From the NCBI GenBank assembly GCA_041687295.1, contig JAWLCG010000099.1:1-13717 (forward strand): DNA of 13,717 nucleotides, read 5' to 3'. The notes beneath the pieces are model-generated. The model ran no database searches. It was not told where the DNA came from and worked only from the letters and a program-made list of their open reading frames with translations. This document shows, one piece after another, positions 1 to 6,209 of this stretch. This DNA is from JAWLCG01 sp041687295 (lineage in GTDB: Bacteria; Planctomycetota; Phycisphaerae; SM23-33; FEN-1343). How positions within the stretch are numbered: the stretch's first letter is position 1; the number at the start of each line of letters is the position of its first letter. The translations under genes and the position numbers were made by a program.

Positions 1-15
1 CGACCGTTGAGGATG

Positions 16-91
16 CTCCGCCACGTCCGCCCCGGCCACAAATAGGGCGGGCCCTCCTTCGTAGGCCGGGTCGAGCGTCAGCAAGGCCCGG
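16..91 (+). repeat. Long direct repeat, copy 1
   Basis: This 76-base stretch recurs at 300-375 with only two mismatches, both within the CACAAATAGG / CGCAAGTAGG segment. Similarity continues about 12 bases further left with three changes. It contains TAGGGCGGGCCCTCC followed by GTAGGCCGGGTCGAGCGT; the latter also forms both arms of the palindrome at 4193-4247. It is a composite of two intergenic repeat families. Confidence 0.85.
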
Positions 92-131
92 CGGCGACGA
101 AGGCGAGCGCGGGTTCGTGCCGAGCACGGCC

Positions 132-229
132 CGCCACGGTGGCGGCCAACGCAGTAGGGCGGGCATGGCCCGCGACGGTGGCGGCCAACGCCGTAGGGCG
201 GGCATGGCCCGCCACGATGGCGGCCAACG
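132..229 (+). repeat. 39-base tandem repeat, about 2.5 units
   Basis: Units start at 132, 171 and 210, the last being partial. Each unit reads CGCSACGRTGGCGGCCAACG and then GTAGGGCGGGCATGGCCC; the second half is a near-perfect palindrome (GGGCGGGC / GGCCCGC). The spacing is exactly 39 bases with very few differences between units, so there are no variable spacers and this is not a CRISPR array. Confidence 0.85.
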
Positions 230-251
230 CCACGGTAGCCCCGACGCCCTC

Positions 252-274
252 GCGGCGGGCCGTGCCCGCCCTAC
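252..274 (-). repeat. Inverted copy of GTAGGGCGGGC palindrome
   Basis: On the minus strand this reads GTAGGGCGGGCACGGCCCGC, the same family as 154-173 and 193-213 with AT replaced by AC in the loop. Facing the direct copies at 154-213, it could form a larger stem. Confidence 0.75.
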
Positions 275-299
275 TGGGCTGGGCCGGCCGCTGAAGACG

Positions 300-375
300 C
301 TCCGCCACGTCCGCCCCGGCCGCAAGTAGGGCGGGCCCTCCTTCGTAGGCCGGGTCGAGCGTCAGCAAGGCCCGG
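300..375 (+). repeat. Long direct repeat, copy 2
   Basis: Second copy of the 16-91 repeat, 74 of 76 positions identical and offset by exactly 284 bases. It continues into CCCGGGGCTATAT (371-383), the reverse complement of the start of the TATAGCCCCGGG repeat at 9698-9709, so two repeat families abut here. Confidence 0.85.
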
Positions 376-392
376 GGCTATATGAGGAAGGC

Positions 393-412
393 GGCGGGCG
401 ATGCCCGTCCTA
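393..412 (-). repeat. Inverted, slightly decayed GTAGGGCGGGC copy
   Basis: On the minus strand this reads TAGGACGGGCATCGCCCGCC, one base different from the repeat at 9554-9573. It is the last repeat before the promoter of the BamD-like gene. Confidence 0.65.
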
Positions 413-420
413 GCCCGCGG

Positions 421-448
421 TTGCAGTCGGGGGCGGGGCGGGTATAAT
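421..448 (+). promoter_or_regulatory. Probable sigma-70-type promoter of the bamD-lptE operon
   Basis: TTGCAG (421-426) and a perfect TATAAT (443-448) are separated by 16 bases. A start site near 455 would leave a leader of about 68 bases before the ATG at 523. The same GGGTATAATCC context recurs upstream of proA. No strong Shine-Dalgarno sequence is seen before 523; only GGGG at about 514-517. Confidence 0.6.
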
Positions 449-522
449 CCGCCTGGCGCCGGGCATGCGCTCGGCCGATCGAAGGCGCCGCCTGCGGGCG
501 GCCGGCACAGACCGGGGTTTCC

Positions 523-1557
523 ATGCGACGTGCAATCGTGATCCTGGCGGCGGTCCTGGCGGGCTGGCCGCTGATGGCGGCGGGCCAGCAGGAGCTGCGT
601 CTGGCGGACGGGCAGTGGCAGGCGGCGCCGGCACCGGCCAAGGGCACGCCCGAGGGCGAACTGGCGCTGATGCGCCACCATATCGAGCAGGACAAGGCCT
701 CCAAGGCCCTGGGCCTGGCCGAGGCCTTCGCCAAGCGCTGGCCCCAGTCGGAGCGCCAGGACGAGGCGCTGTTCTGGGCCGGCCAGGCCGAGATGGCCAA
801 GGGCGACTACTGGGCGGCGTTCAACTGGTTCGAGCGGCTCATCGACCGCTATCCCACCAGCGACTTCTACGAGCGGGCCCTGCACCGCGAGGCCGCCATC
901 GCCGACGCCTTCCTGGCCGGCAAGAAGCGGCAGTGGCTGGGCGTCTTCCGCATCGGGGCCGAGCCCGAGGGCCTGGAGATCCACGAGCGGATCGCCGAGC
1001 GGGCCCCCGCCACCCGCCTGGCGGCCGAGAGCCTCATGAAGATCGCCAACTACCACTTCCAGCACGAGCAGTGGGCCGAGGCCGCCGACTACTACGCCCA
1101 GTACGGCCAGCTGTTCCGGGGGCGCTACGACAGCGCCGAGGCCCAGTTCCGCCACGCCCTGGCCGTCTACCGCTCCAGCCACGGGCCCAAGTTCGACGAC
1201 ACGCCCTTCCTCGAGGCCGAGCAGCTGTTCCGCCTCTACGAGGCCCACTACCCCCGCCAGGCCGCCGACAAGGGTGTCGGGCAGTACCTGGCGAGCATCC
1301 AGGCCGCCCGCGCCCAGAAGGACTACAACACCGCCCGCTTCTACGCCCGCACGGGCCATCGGCAGGCGGCCGCCCTGTACTTCCGCGAGGTGATCCGCCT
1401 CTACCCCGACAGCCCCCAGGCCGCCGCCAGCCGACTGAGCCTGCTGGAGCTGGAGTTGGCCGCCCCGGCCGAGGCGCCCATGCCGCCGCCGGCGCCGCTG
1501 AGCGAGTCGGCCGAGCCCGTCGAGCCGGCGACCGCGCCGGCGGAGGTGGCCCCATGA
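523..1557 (+). CDS. BamD-like TPR outer-membrane assembly protein
   Basis: A 344-residue exported protein of the BamD/YfiO type, which in Gram-negatives is a periplasmic TPR scaffold that helps the BAM machinery insert beta-barrels into the outer membrane. Residues 1-20 form a signal peptide (MRR, hydrophobic core, cleavage likely after MAA). TPR-like helices run from about 45 to 310, with typical repeat signatures near 84-112 (FWAGQAEMAKGDYWAAFNWF, ending YPTS) and 280-300 (QAAALYFREVIRLYPDSPQA). The tail (311-344) is rich in Pro, Ala and Glu. Classical BamD is about 245 residues and a lipoprotein; this one is longer and has no lipobox cysteine, so it may be a BamD relative or a general TPR protein. 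Its stop overlaps the start of lptE (ATGA), so the two are translationally coupled and probably share a function. Confidence 0.75.
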   Translation: MRRAIVILAAVLAGWPLMAAGQQELRLADGQWQAAPAPAKGTPEGELALMRHHIEQDKASKALGLAEAFAKRWPQSERQDEALFWAGQAEMAKGDYWAAFNWFERLIDRYPTSDFYERALHREAAIADAFLAGKKRQWLGVFRIGAEPEGLEIHERIAERAPATRLAAESLMKIANYHFQHEQWAEAADYYAQYGQLFRGRYDSAEAQFRHALAVYRSSHGPKFDDTPFLEAEQLFRLYEAHYPRQAADKGVGQYLASIQAARAQKDYNTARFYARTGHRQAAALYFREVIRLYPDSPQAAASRLSLLELELAAPAEAPMPPPAPLSESAEPVEPATAPAEVAP

Positions 1558-2072
1558 GAAGCGCCCTGGGCATCGCCCTGCTGGGGGCCCTGCTGGCCGG
1601 CTGCGGCAGCGACCCCACCCGCGGCTACGTCGCCGGGGGGCTCTACCCCGAGACCGTCCAGACCGTGGCCGTGCCCATCTGGACCCGCGGGCCGGAAGTC
1701 TACCGCCGCGACCTGGAGTTCCGCCTGACCGAGGCCCTGGTCAAGCGGCTCGAGCTGGACACGCCCTACAAGGTCGTCGGCCGGGACCAGGCCGACACGG
1801 TCCTGGAGGGCTCGATCGTGGCCGTCGACCAGCAGGTGCTCAGCTACAACCCGGACACGGGCGAACCCCGCGACCTGGAGATCCGCCTGGTGGTCAGCTA
1901 CCGCTGGACGGACCTGCGAACCGGGGAGGTCCTGGCGGAAAGGGAGAACTTCCGGGCCGCTGGGGTGTATTACCCTACGGAGCCCGTGGGCCAGGATGCC
2001 TTCCTCGGGTCGGCCGACGCGGTCAACCTGCTGGCCCAGCGGATCGTAGAAACACTCGAGAAGCCATGGTAG
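1554..2072 (+). CDS. lptE: LptE-like LPS assembly lipoprotein
   Basis: A 172-residue predicted lipoprotein of the LptE family. LptE plugs the LptD barrel and delivers lipopolysaccharide to the outer leaflet of the outer membrane. Residues 1-16 are a lipoprotein signal with lipobox LLAGC, so Cys17 would be acylated. The body fits the family: a YPETVQTVAVPIW strand soon after the cysteine, a helix RRDLEFRLTEALVKRLE, then VVGRDQADTVLEGSI, paired strands through VVSYRWTDLRTGEVLAERE, and a C-terminal helix AVNLLAQRIVETLEKPW. The start was chosen at 1554 because it overlaps the upstream stop and directly precedes the signal peptide; an upstream extension in the same frame is only an Arg/Gly-rich shadow of the preceding gene. 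LptE is poorly conserved, so the call rests on architecture, size and company. Confidence 0.8.
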   Translation: MRSALGIALLGALLAGCGSDPTRGYVAGGLYPETVQTVAVPIWTRGPEVYRRDLEFRLTEALVKRLELDTPYKVVGRDQADTVLEGSIVAVDQQVLSYNPDTGEPRDLEIRLVVSYRWTDLRTGEVLAERENFRAAGVYYPTEPVGQDAFLGSADAVNLLAQRIVETLEKPW

Positions 2073-2095
2073 CCCCCCGTCCGGGGCGCTAGAAT
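2067..2095 (+). promoter_or_regulatory. Possible ftsH promoter (-10 TAGAAT)
   Basis: TAGAAT at 2090-2095 lies in GGGGCGCTAGAAT, a 13-base string that recurs with one change (GGGGCGCTACAAT) at 12503-12515 upstream of the methyltransferase. The -35 region is weak (TGGTAG at 2067-2072). The ftsH start is 85 bases downstream, preceded by GGAGG at 2162-2166. Confidence 0.45.
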
Positions 2096-2179
2096 TCAGG
2101 TGCCGACGGCAGGGGGCCGAGGCGCCCCCCCGACGGACCGGCTCAGGCAACACCCTGGCGCGGAGGCCAGTTTTTCTCT

Positions 2180-4183
2180 ATGCCCGAACCCCAAGACAAC
2201 AACAATCGCAAGCCTGGCGAGCAGGGCCCCAGCCCACTGAAGTTCAACCGAGGCCTGGGCTGGGTCGTGTTCGTGGGCCTGGCGCTGCTGCTGCTGACGG
2301 TGGTCATGCCGCAGCTGTCGACGCGGAAAGAGGTCCCGGCCAGCGACTTCTGGACCTACGTCCAGGACGGGCGCGTGGCGACGCTGAAGGTCCGCGACCA
2401 GCGGATCGAGGGCGAGCTGCGCGAGGCCCCGCCGGAGTTGGAGGGCGAGACGAAGTTCTTCGTCCAGTACGACTACCGCGCGGACGAAAACTTCATTGCC
2501 AAGATCGACGCCGCCCAGCCCCCCATCCGCTATTCGGTTCAGCCCGGCAGCGAGTGGTGGGTGGACGTGCTGCCCCAGATGCTGCTGTGGGGCCTGATCT
2601 TCGTGCTGATCTACTTCTTCTTCTTCCGCCAGCTCCGCGGCGCCGGCAGCGGCGGGGGCATCCTGGGCAACTTCGGCCGCAGCCGACACCGGGTGACGAC
2701 CAAGGAGCACACGAACGTCACCTTCGACGACGTGGCCGGCATTCAGGAGGCCAAGGACGAGGTCCGCGAGCTGATCGAGTTCCTCAAGAACCCGCGGCGG
2801 TTCCAGCGGCTCGGCGCCCGCATTCCGCGCGGCGTGCTGCTGGTGGGCGAGCCGGGCTGCGGCAAGACGCTGCTGGCCAAGGCCATTGCCGGCGAGGCCG
2901 AGGTGCCCTTCTTCAGCATCTCCGGCAGCGACTTCGTGGAGATGTTCGTCGGCGTCGGCGCCAGCCGGGTCCGCGACCTGTTCAAGCAGGCCAAGGAGAA
3001 CAGCCCGTGCATCATCTTCCTGGATGAGATCGACGCCGTGGGGCGCCGCCGCGGGGCGGGCGTCAACGGCGGCGGCGGGCACGACGAACGCGAGCAGACC
3101 CTTAACGCCATCCTCGTGGAGATGGACGGCTTCGACAGCTCCGACCAGGTGATCGTCGTCGCCGCGACCAACCGGGTGGATGTGCTGGACCCGGCCCTGA
3201 CGCGTCCGGGCCGCTTCGACCGCCAGATCACCGTGCCGCTGCCCGACATCAAGGGGCGAATGGAGATCCTCAAGATCTACGCCGCCAAGGTCCGCATGGC
3301 CCCCGACGTGGACATGCAGCGGGTCGCCCGCGGCACGCCGATGTTCAGCGGCGCCGACCTGGCCGCCCTGATCAACGAGGCCGCCATCTCGGCCACGCTG
3401 GCCAACAAGGACGCCGTCGACCAGGCGGACCTCGAGGAGGCCCGCGACAAGGTCCGCTGGGGCCGGGCACGCCGCAGCCGGGTCGTCGACGAGCAGGAGA
3501 AGGTCGTCACGGCCTACCATGAGGCGGGCCATGCCCTGGTGCAGATCCTGACGACCGACGCCGACCCGCTGCACAAGGTGTCGATCATCCCGCGCGGGCC
3601 GGCCGGCGGGGCGACCTTCAGCCTGCCCGAGCGCGATCGGCACATCTATACCCGCCGCTACTGCAACGCGATGCTCCACGTGGCCATCGGCGGGCGAGTG
3701 GCCGAGCAGATGTTCTGCGACGACGTCTCCAGCGGCGCCGCCGCCGATATCCAGCAGGCCACCACCATCGCCCGTAAGATGGTCCTGGACTGGGGCATGA
3801 GCGAGAAGCTCGGCTTCGTGCAGTACTCCGGCGAGGACAGCCGGTCCTTCCTGCCCGACGCCGGCGCCAAGGACTACTCCGACGCGACGGCCGAGGTCAT
3901 CGACGGCGAGGTCCGCACGATCATCGACCGGGCCTACCACGGCACCGTCAAGCTGATCGAGGACAACCGCGACAAGCTCGAGGCCGTCGCCCAGGCCCTG
4001 CTGAAGTACGAGACCCTCGACGTCGAGGAGGTCCGGCGGATCATCGAGGGCAAGCCCCTCAACCGCACCAGCGTGACCGACCTGCTCGAGGCCGAGGCCG
4101 CCCGCGGCTCCGCCCGCACCAGCAGCCCCAAGACCGACACCGACGAGGGCCCCGCCATGGGCGCCCTGCCGCAGCCCGGCTAA
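2180..4183 (+). CDS. ftsH: ATP-dependent zinc metalloprotease FtsH
   Basis: A 667-residue membrane-anchored AAA+ protease that extracts and degrades misfolded membrane proteins and selected cytosolic regulators. Two transmembrane helices (about 26-45 and 129-149) flank a periplasmic domain. The AAA domain carries Walker A GEPGCGKT (223-230), pore motif DFVEMFVGVG (251-260), Walker B IIFLDE (278-283), and the second region of homology ending in TRPGRFDRQ with arginine fingers R342 and R345. The peptidase domain has the zinc site HEAGH (447-451), with D523 in SSGAAADIQQAT as the likely third ligand. All catalytic residues are present, so it should be active. Walker A differs from the usual GPPGTGKT, and the peptidase domain is divergent around 485-515. 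Length is normal. GGAGG at 2162-2166 sits 13 bases before the ATG, a long but usable spacing. It probably has its own promoter. Confidence 0.97.
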   Translation: MPEPQDNNNRKPGEQGPSPLKFNRGLGWVVFVGLALLLLTVVMPQLSTRKEVPASDFWTYVQDGRVATLKVRDQRIEGELREAPPELEGETKFFVQYDYRADENFIAKIDAAQPPIRYSVQPGSEWWVDVLPQMLLWGLIFVLIYFFFFRQLRGAGSGGGILGNFGRSRHRVTTKEHTNVTFDDVAGIQEAKDEVRELIEFLKNPRRFQRLGARIPRGVLLVGEPGCGKTLLAKAIAGEAEVPFFSISGSDFVEMFVGVGASRVRDLFKQAKENSPCIIFLDEIDAVGRRRGAGVNGGGGHDEREQTLNAILVEMDGFDSSDQVIVVAATNRVDVLDPALTRPGRFDRQITVPLPDIKGRMEILKIYAAKVRMAPDVDMQRVARGTPMFSGADLAALINEAAISATLANKDAVDQADLEEARDKVRWGRARRSRVVDEQEKVVTAYHEAGHALVQILTTDADPLHKVSIIPRGPAGGATFSLPERDRHIYTRRYCNAMLHVAIGGRVAEQMFCDDVSSGAAADIQQATTIARKMVLDWGMSEKLGFVQYSGEDSRSFLPDAGAKDYSDATAEVIDGEVRTIIDRAYHGTVKLIEDNRDKLEAVAQALLKYETLDVEEVRRIIEGKPLNRTSVTDLLEAEAARGSARTSSPKTDTDEGPAMGALPQPG

Positions 4184-4192
4184 GCCGCCCCC

Positions 4193-4247
4193 GTAGGCCG
4201 GGTCGAGCGTAGNNNNNNNNNNCTCGCGGGCGCTCGACCCGGCCTAC
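4193..4247. repeat. Perfect 17-base inverted repeat interrupted by assembly gap
   Basis: Left arm GTAGGCCGGGTCGAGCG (4193-4209) and right arm CGCTCGACCCGGCCTAC (4231-4247) are exact complements. The same 17 bases occur at 61-77 and 345-361. It starts 9 bases after the ftsH stop, so it could act as a 3-prime stem-loop, but no T-tract follows. The true loop length is unknown because of the N run. Confidence 0.85.
4213..4222. other. Assembly gap (10 N)
   Basis: Ten undetermined bases within the loop of the 4193-4247 palindrome. Ten may be a placeholder, so the real sequence here could be longer. Repeats of this kind commonly break short-read assemblies. Confidence 0.95.
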
Positions 4248-4307
4248 AAGGATAGCCCAACAGCCACCGGCGTGGCGGGTCATCGAACCCGTCACGCCGG
4301 TTTTGCT

Positions 4308-4335
4308 TGCGCTCGGCGTTGCCGGCGCGTACAAT
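4308..4335 (+). promoter_or_regulatory. Possible promoter of the small membrane-protein gene
   Basis: TTGCGC (4308-4313) and TACAAT (4330-4335) with 16 bases between. The GCGTACAATC context matches the other -10 boxes of the window. The gene start at 4369 follows by 33 bases. Confidence 0.5.
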
Positions 4336-4368
4336 CACCGGCGACACGGGGACGACGAGGAGCCTGCC

Positions 4369-4716
4369 ATGGACCGCCACGACAATACGGCCACGACTCC
4401 GGGCAGACGCCGGTTCGGGTCCGGGCACGGCTGGTTCCTGGCCAGCGTGGCCACGGCGGCCTACCTGTTTGTCTACAGCGGGATCGCCGTCCACGGCCAG
4501 CTCCCGGCCGCCTACCCGCTGCTGCGACAGATCGGGTGGGTCCTGGGAGGCATCTCGCCGCTGTGCGCCTACATGACCTTCGCGTGGCTCGGCGGGCGGT
4601 CGCGGTCGGCCGGGCGGATGGGCGGAGGCATCATCCTGGCGGCCATCGTGTTCTTCGCCCTCCAGTTCGTCGGCGTGACGATGATCCTGTTCGGCGTCCG
4701 CGGCGATTCGCCGTAG
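4369..4716 (+). CDS. Small three-helix membrane protein, function unknown
   Basis: A 115-residue protein that I do not recognise. After a polar, arginine-containing head (1-20) come three hydrophobic segments at about 22-41 (WFLASVATAAYLFVYSGIAV), 54-74 and 84-109 (GGGIILAAIVFFALQFVGVT), with short loops and a brief tail RGDSP. The start at 4369 is favoured over an in-frame ATG at 4303: it has a GAGGAG Shine-Dalgarno sequence at 4357-4362, and the earlier ATG would lie upstream of the putative -10 box. It sits between ftsH and folP with its own promoter-like sequence, so membership in an ftsH operon is uncertain. A role beside FtsH is only a guess from position. The hydrophobic pattern and good ribosome site argue that it is a real gene. 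Confidence 0.7.
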   Translation: MDRHDNTATTPGRRRFGSGHGWFLASVATAAYLFVYSGIAVHGQLPAAYPLLRQIGWVLGGISPLCAYMTFAWLGGRSRSAGRMGGGIILAAIVFFALQFVGVTMILFGVRGDSP

Positions 4717-4914
4717 CCCAGCCAGGCGGCCCCGTCCTCCGGTACCCCAGCGCGGGCTTCGCCCGCAATCCAACCCGAATCCGTGCCGCAGACCGGCGGT
4801 TGGGCGGAGACAGCGCGGGGGCTCTGCCCCGGAAGGTTTCTCTGGTGGTGGGGCTGGAGTAATCATTACAGAAGATCGGGATTCCTCAAGATAGTGGTAC
4901 AGGGAGAAACCCCC
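4717..4914. other. Spacer with two small hairpins and AT-richer folP leader
   Basis: GCGGGC-TTC-GCCCGC (4752-4766) and GGGGC-TCT-GCCCC (4818-4830) are short GC-rich hairpins of the dispersed-repeat type. The last 56 bases (about 4859-4914) are notably AT-richer than the surroundings and contain the perfect palindrome GTAATCATTAC (4859-4869), a candidate promoter or operator area. I could not define a convincing -35/-10 pair. A Shine-Dalgarno sequence AGGGAGA (4901-4907) precedes folP. Confidence 0.45.
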
Positions 4915-5748
4915 ATGACACTTGACGAGATCCTCCAGTCGCACCGCACGCGTCGGCCGGTGGTGATGGGCATCCTGAACGTCACGCCGGACAGCTTCAG
5001 CGACGGCGGGGCCTTTCTGGACGCCGCCGCCGCCCTCGACCGGGCCCGCCACATGGTGGCTGAGGGCGCCGACGTGCTGGACGTCGGGGCGGAGTCCACC
5101 CGCCCGGGCAGCGAGCCGGTCAGCGAGGCCGACCAGCGACGGCGCCTCGAGCCGATCCTGCCCGAGCTGTGCCGCCTCGGCGTGCCGGTGAGCGTGGACA
5201 CCACCCGCGCCGGCGTGGCCGAGATGGCACTGGCGGCCGGGGCACAGATCGTCAACGACGTCTCCGCCGGGCGCGACGACCCGGCGCTGCTGGGCCTGGT
5301 CGCCCAGAAGCGGTCCGCCCTGGTGCTGATGCACATGCTGGGCGAGCCCAAGTCGATGCAGCAGGCCCCCCGCTACGACGACGTGGTCGGCGAGGTGCGG
5401 GCCTTCCTGGCCGAGCGGCTGGCCGCCGCCGAGGCCGCCGGCGTCGACCGCGCGCGGTGCATCGTCGATCCGGGCATCGGCTTCGGCAAGAGCGTCGAGC
5501 ACAACCTGGCCCTGCTGGCCGGCGTGGGGCGTCTGGCCGAGCTGGGCGTGCCGGTCCTGATCGGGGCCAGCCGAAAGAGATTCATCGCCTCCTGCGCGGG
5601 CCCCTGCGAGCCGGACGAGCGGCTCGGCGGCTCGCTGGCGGCCGCCTGCGCGGGCTACCTCGGCGGCGCGACGATCTTCCGCGTCCACGACGTCAGACCC
5701 ACCCGCCAGGCCCTGGCCGTCCTGCACCGGATGCGACCTCTCGCATAG
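4915..5748 (+). CDS. folP: Dihydropteroate synthase
   Basis: A 277-residue TIM-barrel enzyme that joins p-aminobenzoate to 6-hydroxymethyl-7,8-dihydropterin diphosphate to make 7,8-dihydropteroate in folate synthesis; it is the sulfonamide target. Family signatures are intact: MGILNVTPDSFSDGG (18-32), DVGAESTRPGS (56-66), SVDT with D95, ND at 114-115, DPGIGFGK (185-192), GASRKRF (217-223) and RVHDV (256-260). Length is normal for the family. The start at 4915 has AGGGAGA 7 bases upstream and leads straight into the first strand; the in-frame sequence further upstream is repeat-derived. It precedes the c-di-AMP cyclase gene by about 460 bases, so co-transcription is possible but not shown. No odd residues are seen. 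Confidence 0.96.
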   Translation: MTLDEILQSHRTRRPVVMGILNVTPDSFSDGGAFLDAAAALDRARHMVAEGADVLDVGAESTRPGSEPVSEADQRRRLEPILPELCRLGVPVSVDTTRAGVAEMALAAGAQIVNDVSAGRDDPALLGLVAQKRSALVLMHMLGEPKSMQQAPRYDDVVGEVRAFLAERLAAAEAAGVDRARCIVDPGIGFGKSVEHNLALLAGVGRLAELGVPVLIGASRKRFIASCAGPCEPDERLGGSLAAACAGYLGGATIFRVHDVRPTRQALAVLHRMRPLA

Positions 5749-6209
5749 AGCCTCTGCCGATCGCGCCGGCGGTTCTGCACGCGGGGCTCGGCCCAAGCCT
5801 ACAGAATGCCTTCTGTGGGCATCTCGGCCGGGCCGTTCCCAGCGCGGCACAACGCACCCGCACGTCCGATGGGCAAACGGTCCTGCACGTAGGTTCGCTG
5901 AGCGGTTCCGCGTGCCCTACGGGGTTACAAGCCACCGAAGGCGAAACGCCGCCCCTGCGGGGCTCTGTCCCAGCCTGCGGCCTGGGGCCCGGCTGAAATC
6001 GAACCGTTATCCCGCGCAGGCAGTAGTAGTTACCGAAGAACGAACCAAAAGGCCGCTCGGGTGTCCAGGCTGTTGGGCCCGAACGGGTCGTTCTGGTAGA
6101 GTAGGTCTGCCCGAGCCGGGCGCGGATTTCCGCTGGGCTTGGCGGGGCGGAAGAACCGATGGTTCCTGTTGGGTCCGCCGGCGCGTTCACCGGCGGCACA
6201 GCGAGGCCC
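5749..6209. other. Long spacer between folP and cdaA
   Basis: No convincing gene. There is a small perfect hairpin ACAGAA-TGCC-TTCTGT (5801-5816). A repeat relic at about 5950-5990 contains GCTCTGTCCCAGCC (5962-5975), identical to the right end of the element at 8114-8225. A moderately AT-richer patch lies at about 5995-6050. The final 100 bases probably carry the promoter and leader of the cyclase gene. Open frames through this part are extensions of shadow frames. If the cyclase starts at 6159 rather than 6210, its last 51 bases are coding. Confidence 0.55.
6073..6102 (+). promoter_or_regulatory. Weak candidate promoter for the cdaA-ybbR fusion gene
   Basis: TTGGGC (6073-6078) and TAGAGT (6097-6102) with an 18-base spacer. 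This is a poorer match than the other promoters in the window, listed because its position suits the gene that follows. Confidence 0.3.

Larger units (their letters stand above)
1..420. other. Repeat-filled non-coding region
   Basis: I see no credible gene here. Short open frames exist on both strands, but they are low-complexity Ala/Arg/Gly translations of the repeats. The segment is assembled from two copies of a roughly 76-base direct repeat flanking a 39-base tandem repeat, plus inverted copies of a GTAGGGCGGGC palindrome. It resembles the dispersed intergenic repeats elsewhere in the window (4193-4247, 8114-8225, 9553-9730). No CRISPR, tRNA or rRNA structure is apparent. Confidence 0.75.

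Noticed and set aside
132..229. Possible CRISPR array
   Set aside because: The 39-base units are contiguous and nearly identical throughout. There are no unique spacers and no cas genes.
2096..3940. 614-residue open frame on the minus strand
   Set aside because: It lies opposite ftsH, whose motifs are unmistakable. Its composition (Ala, Gly, Val, Asp, His rich, no motifs) is the usual antisense product of GC-rich codons.
4193..4247. Rho-independent terminator after ftsH
   Set aside because: The stem is excellent but no T-tract follows, the loop is undetermined, and the same arms occur away from gene ends at 61 and 345. It is better called a dispersed repeat.
4180..5850. 556-residue minus-strand frame across the N gap and folP
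   Set aside because: It reads through the undetermined bases and opposite folP; no family features.
5749..6209. ydaO-type c-di-AMP riboswitch or tRNA in the spacer
   Set aside because: I could not find the conserved core or a cloverleaf by eye; only short isolated hairpins are present.
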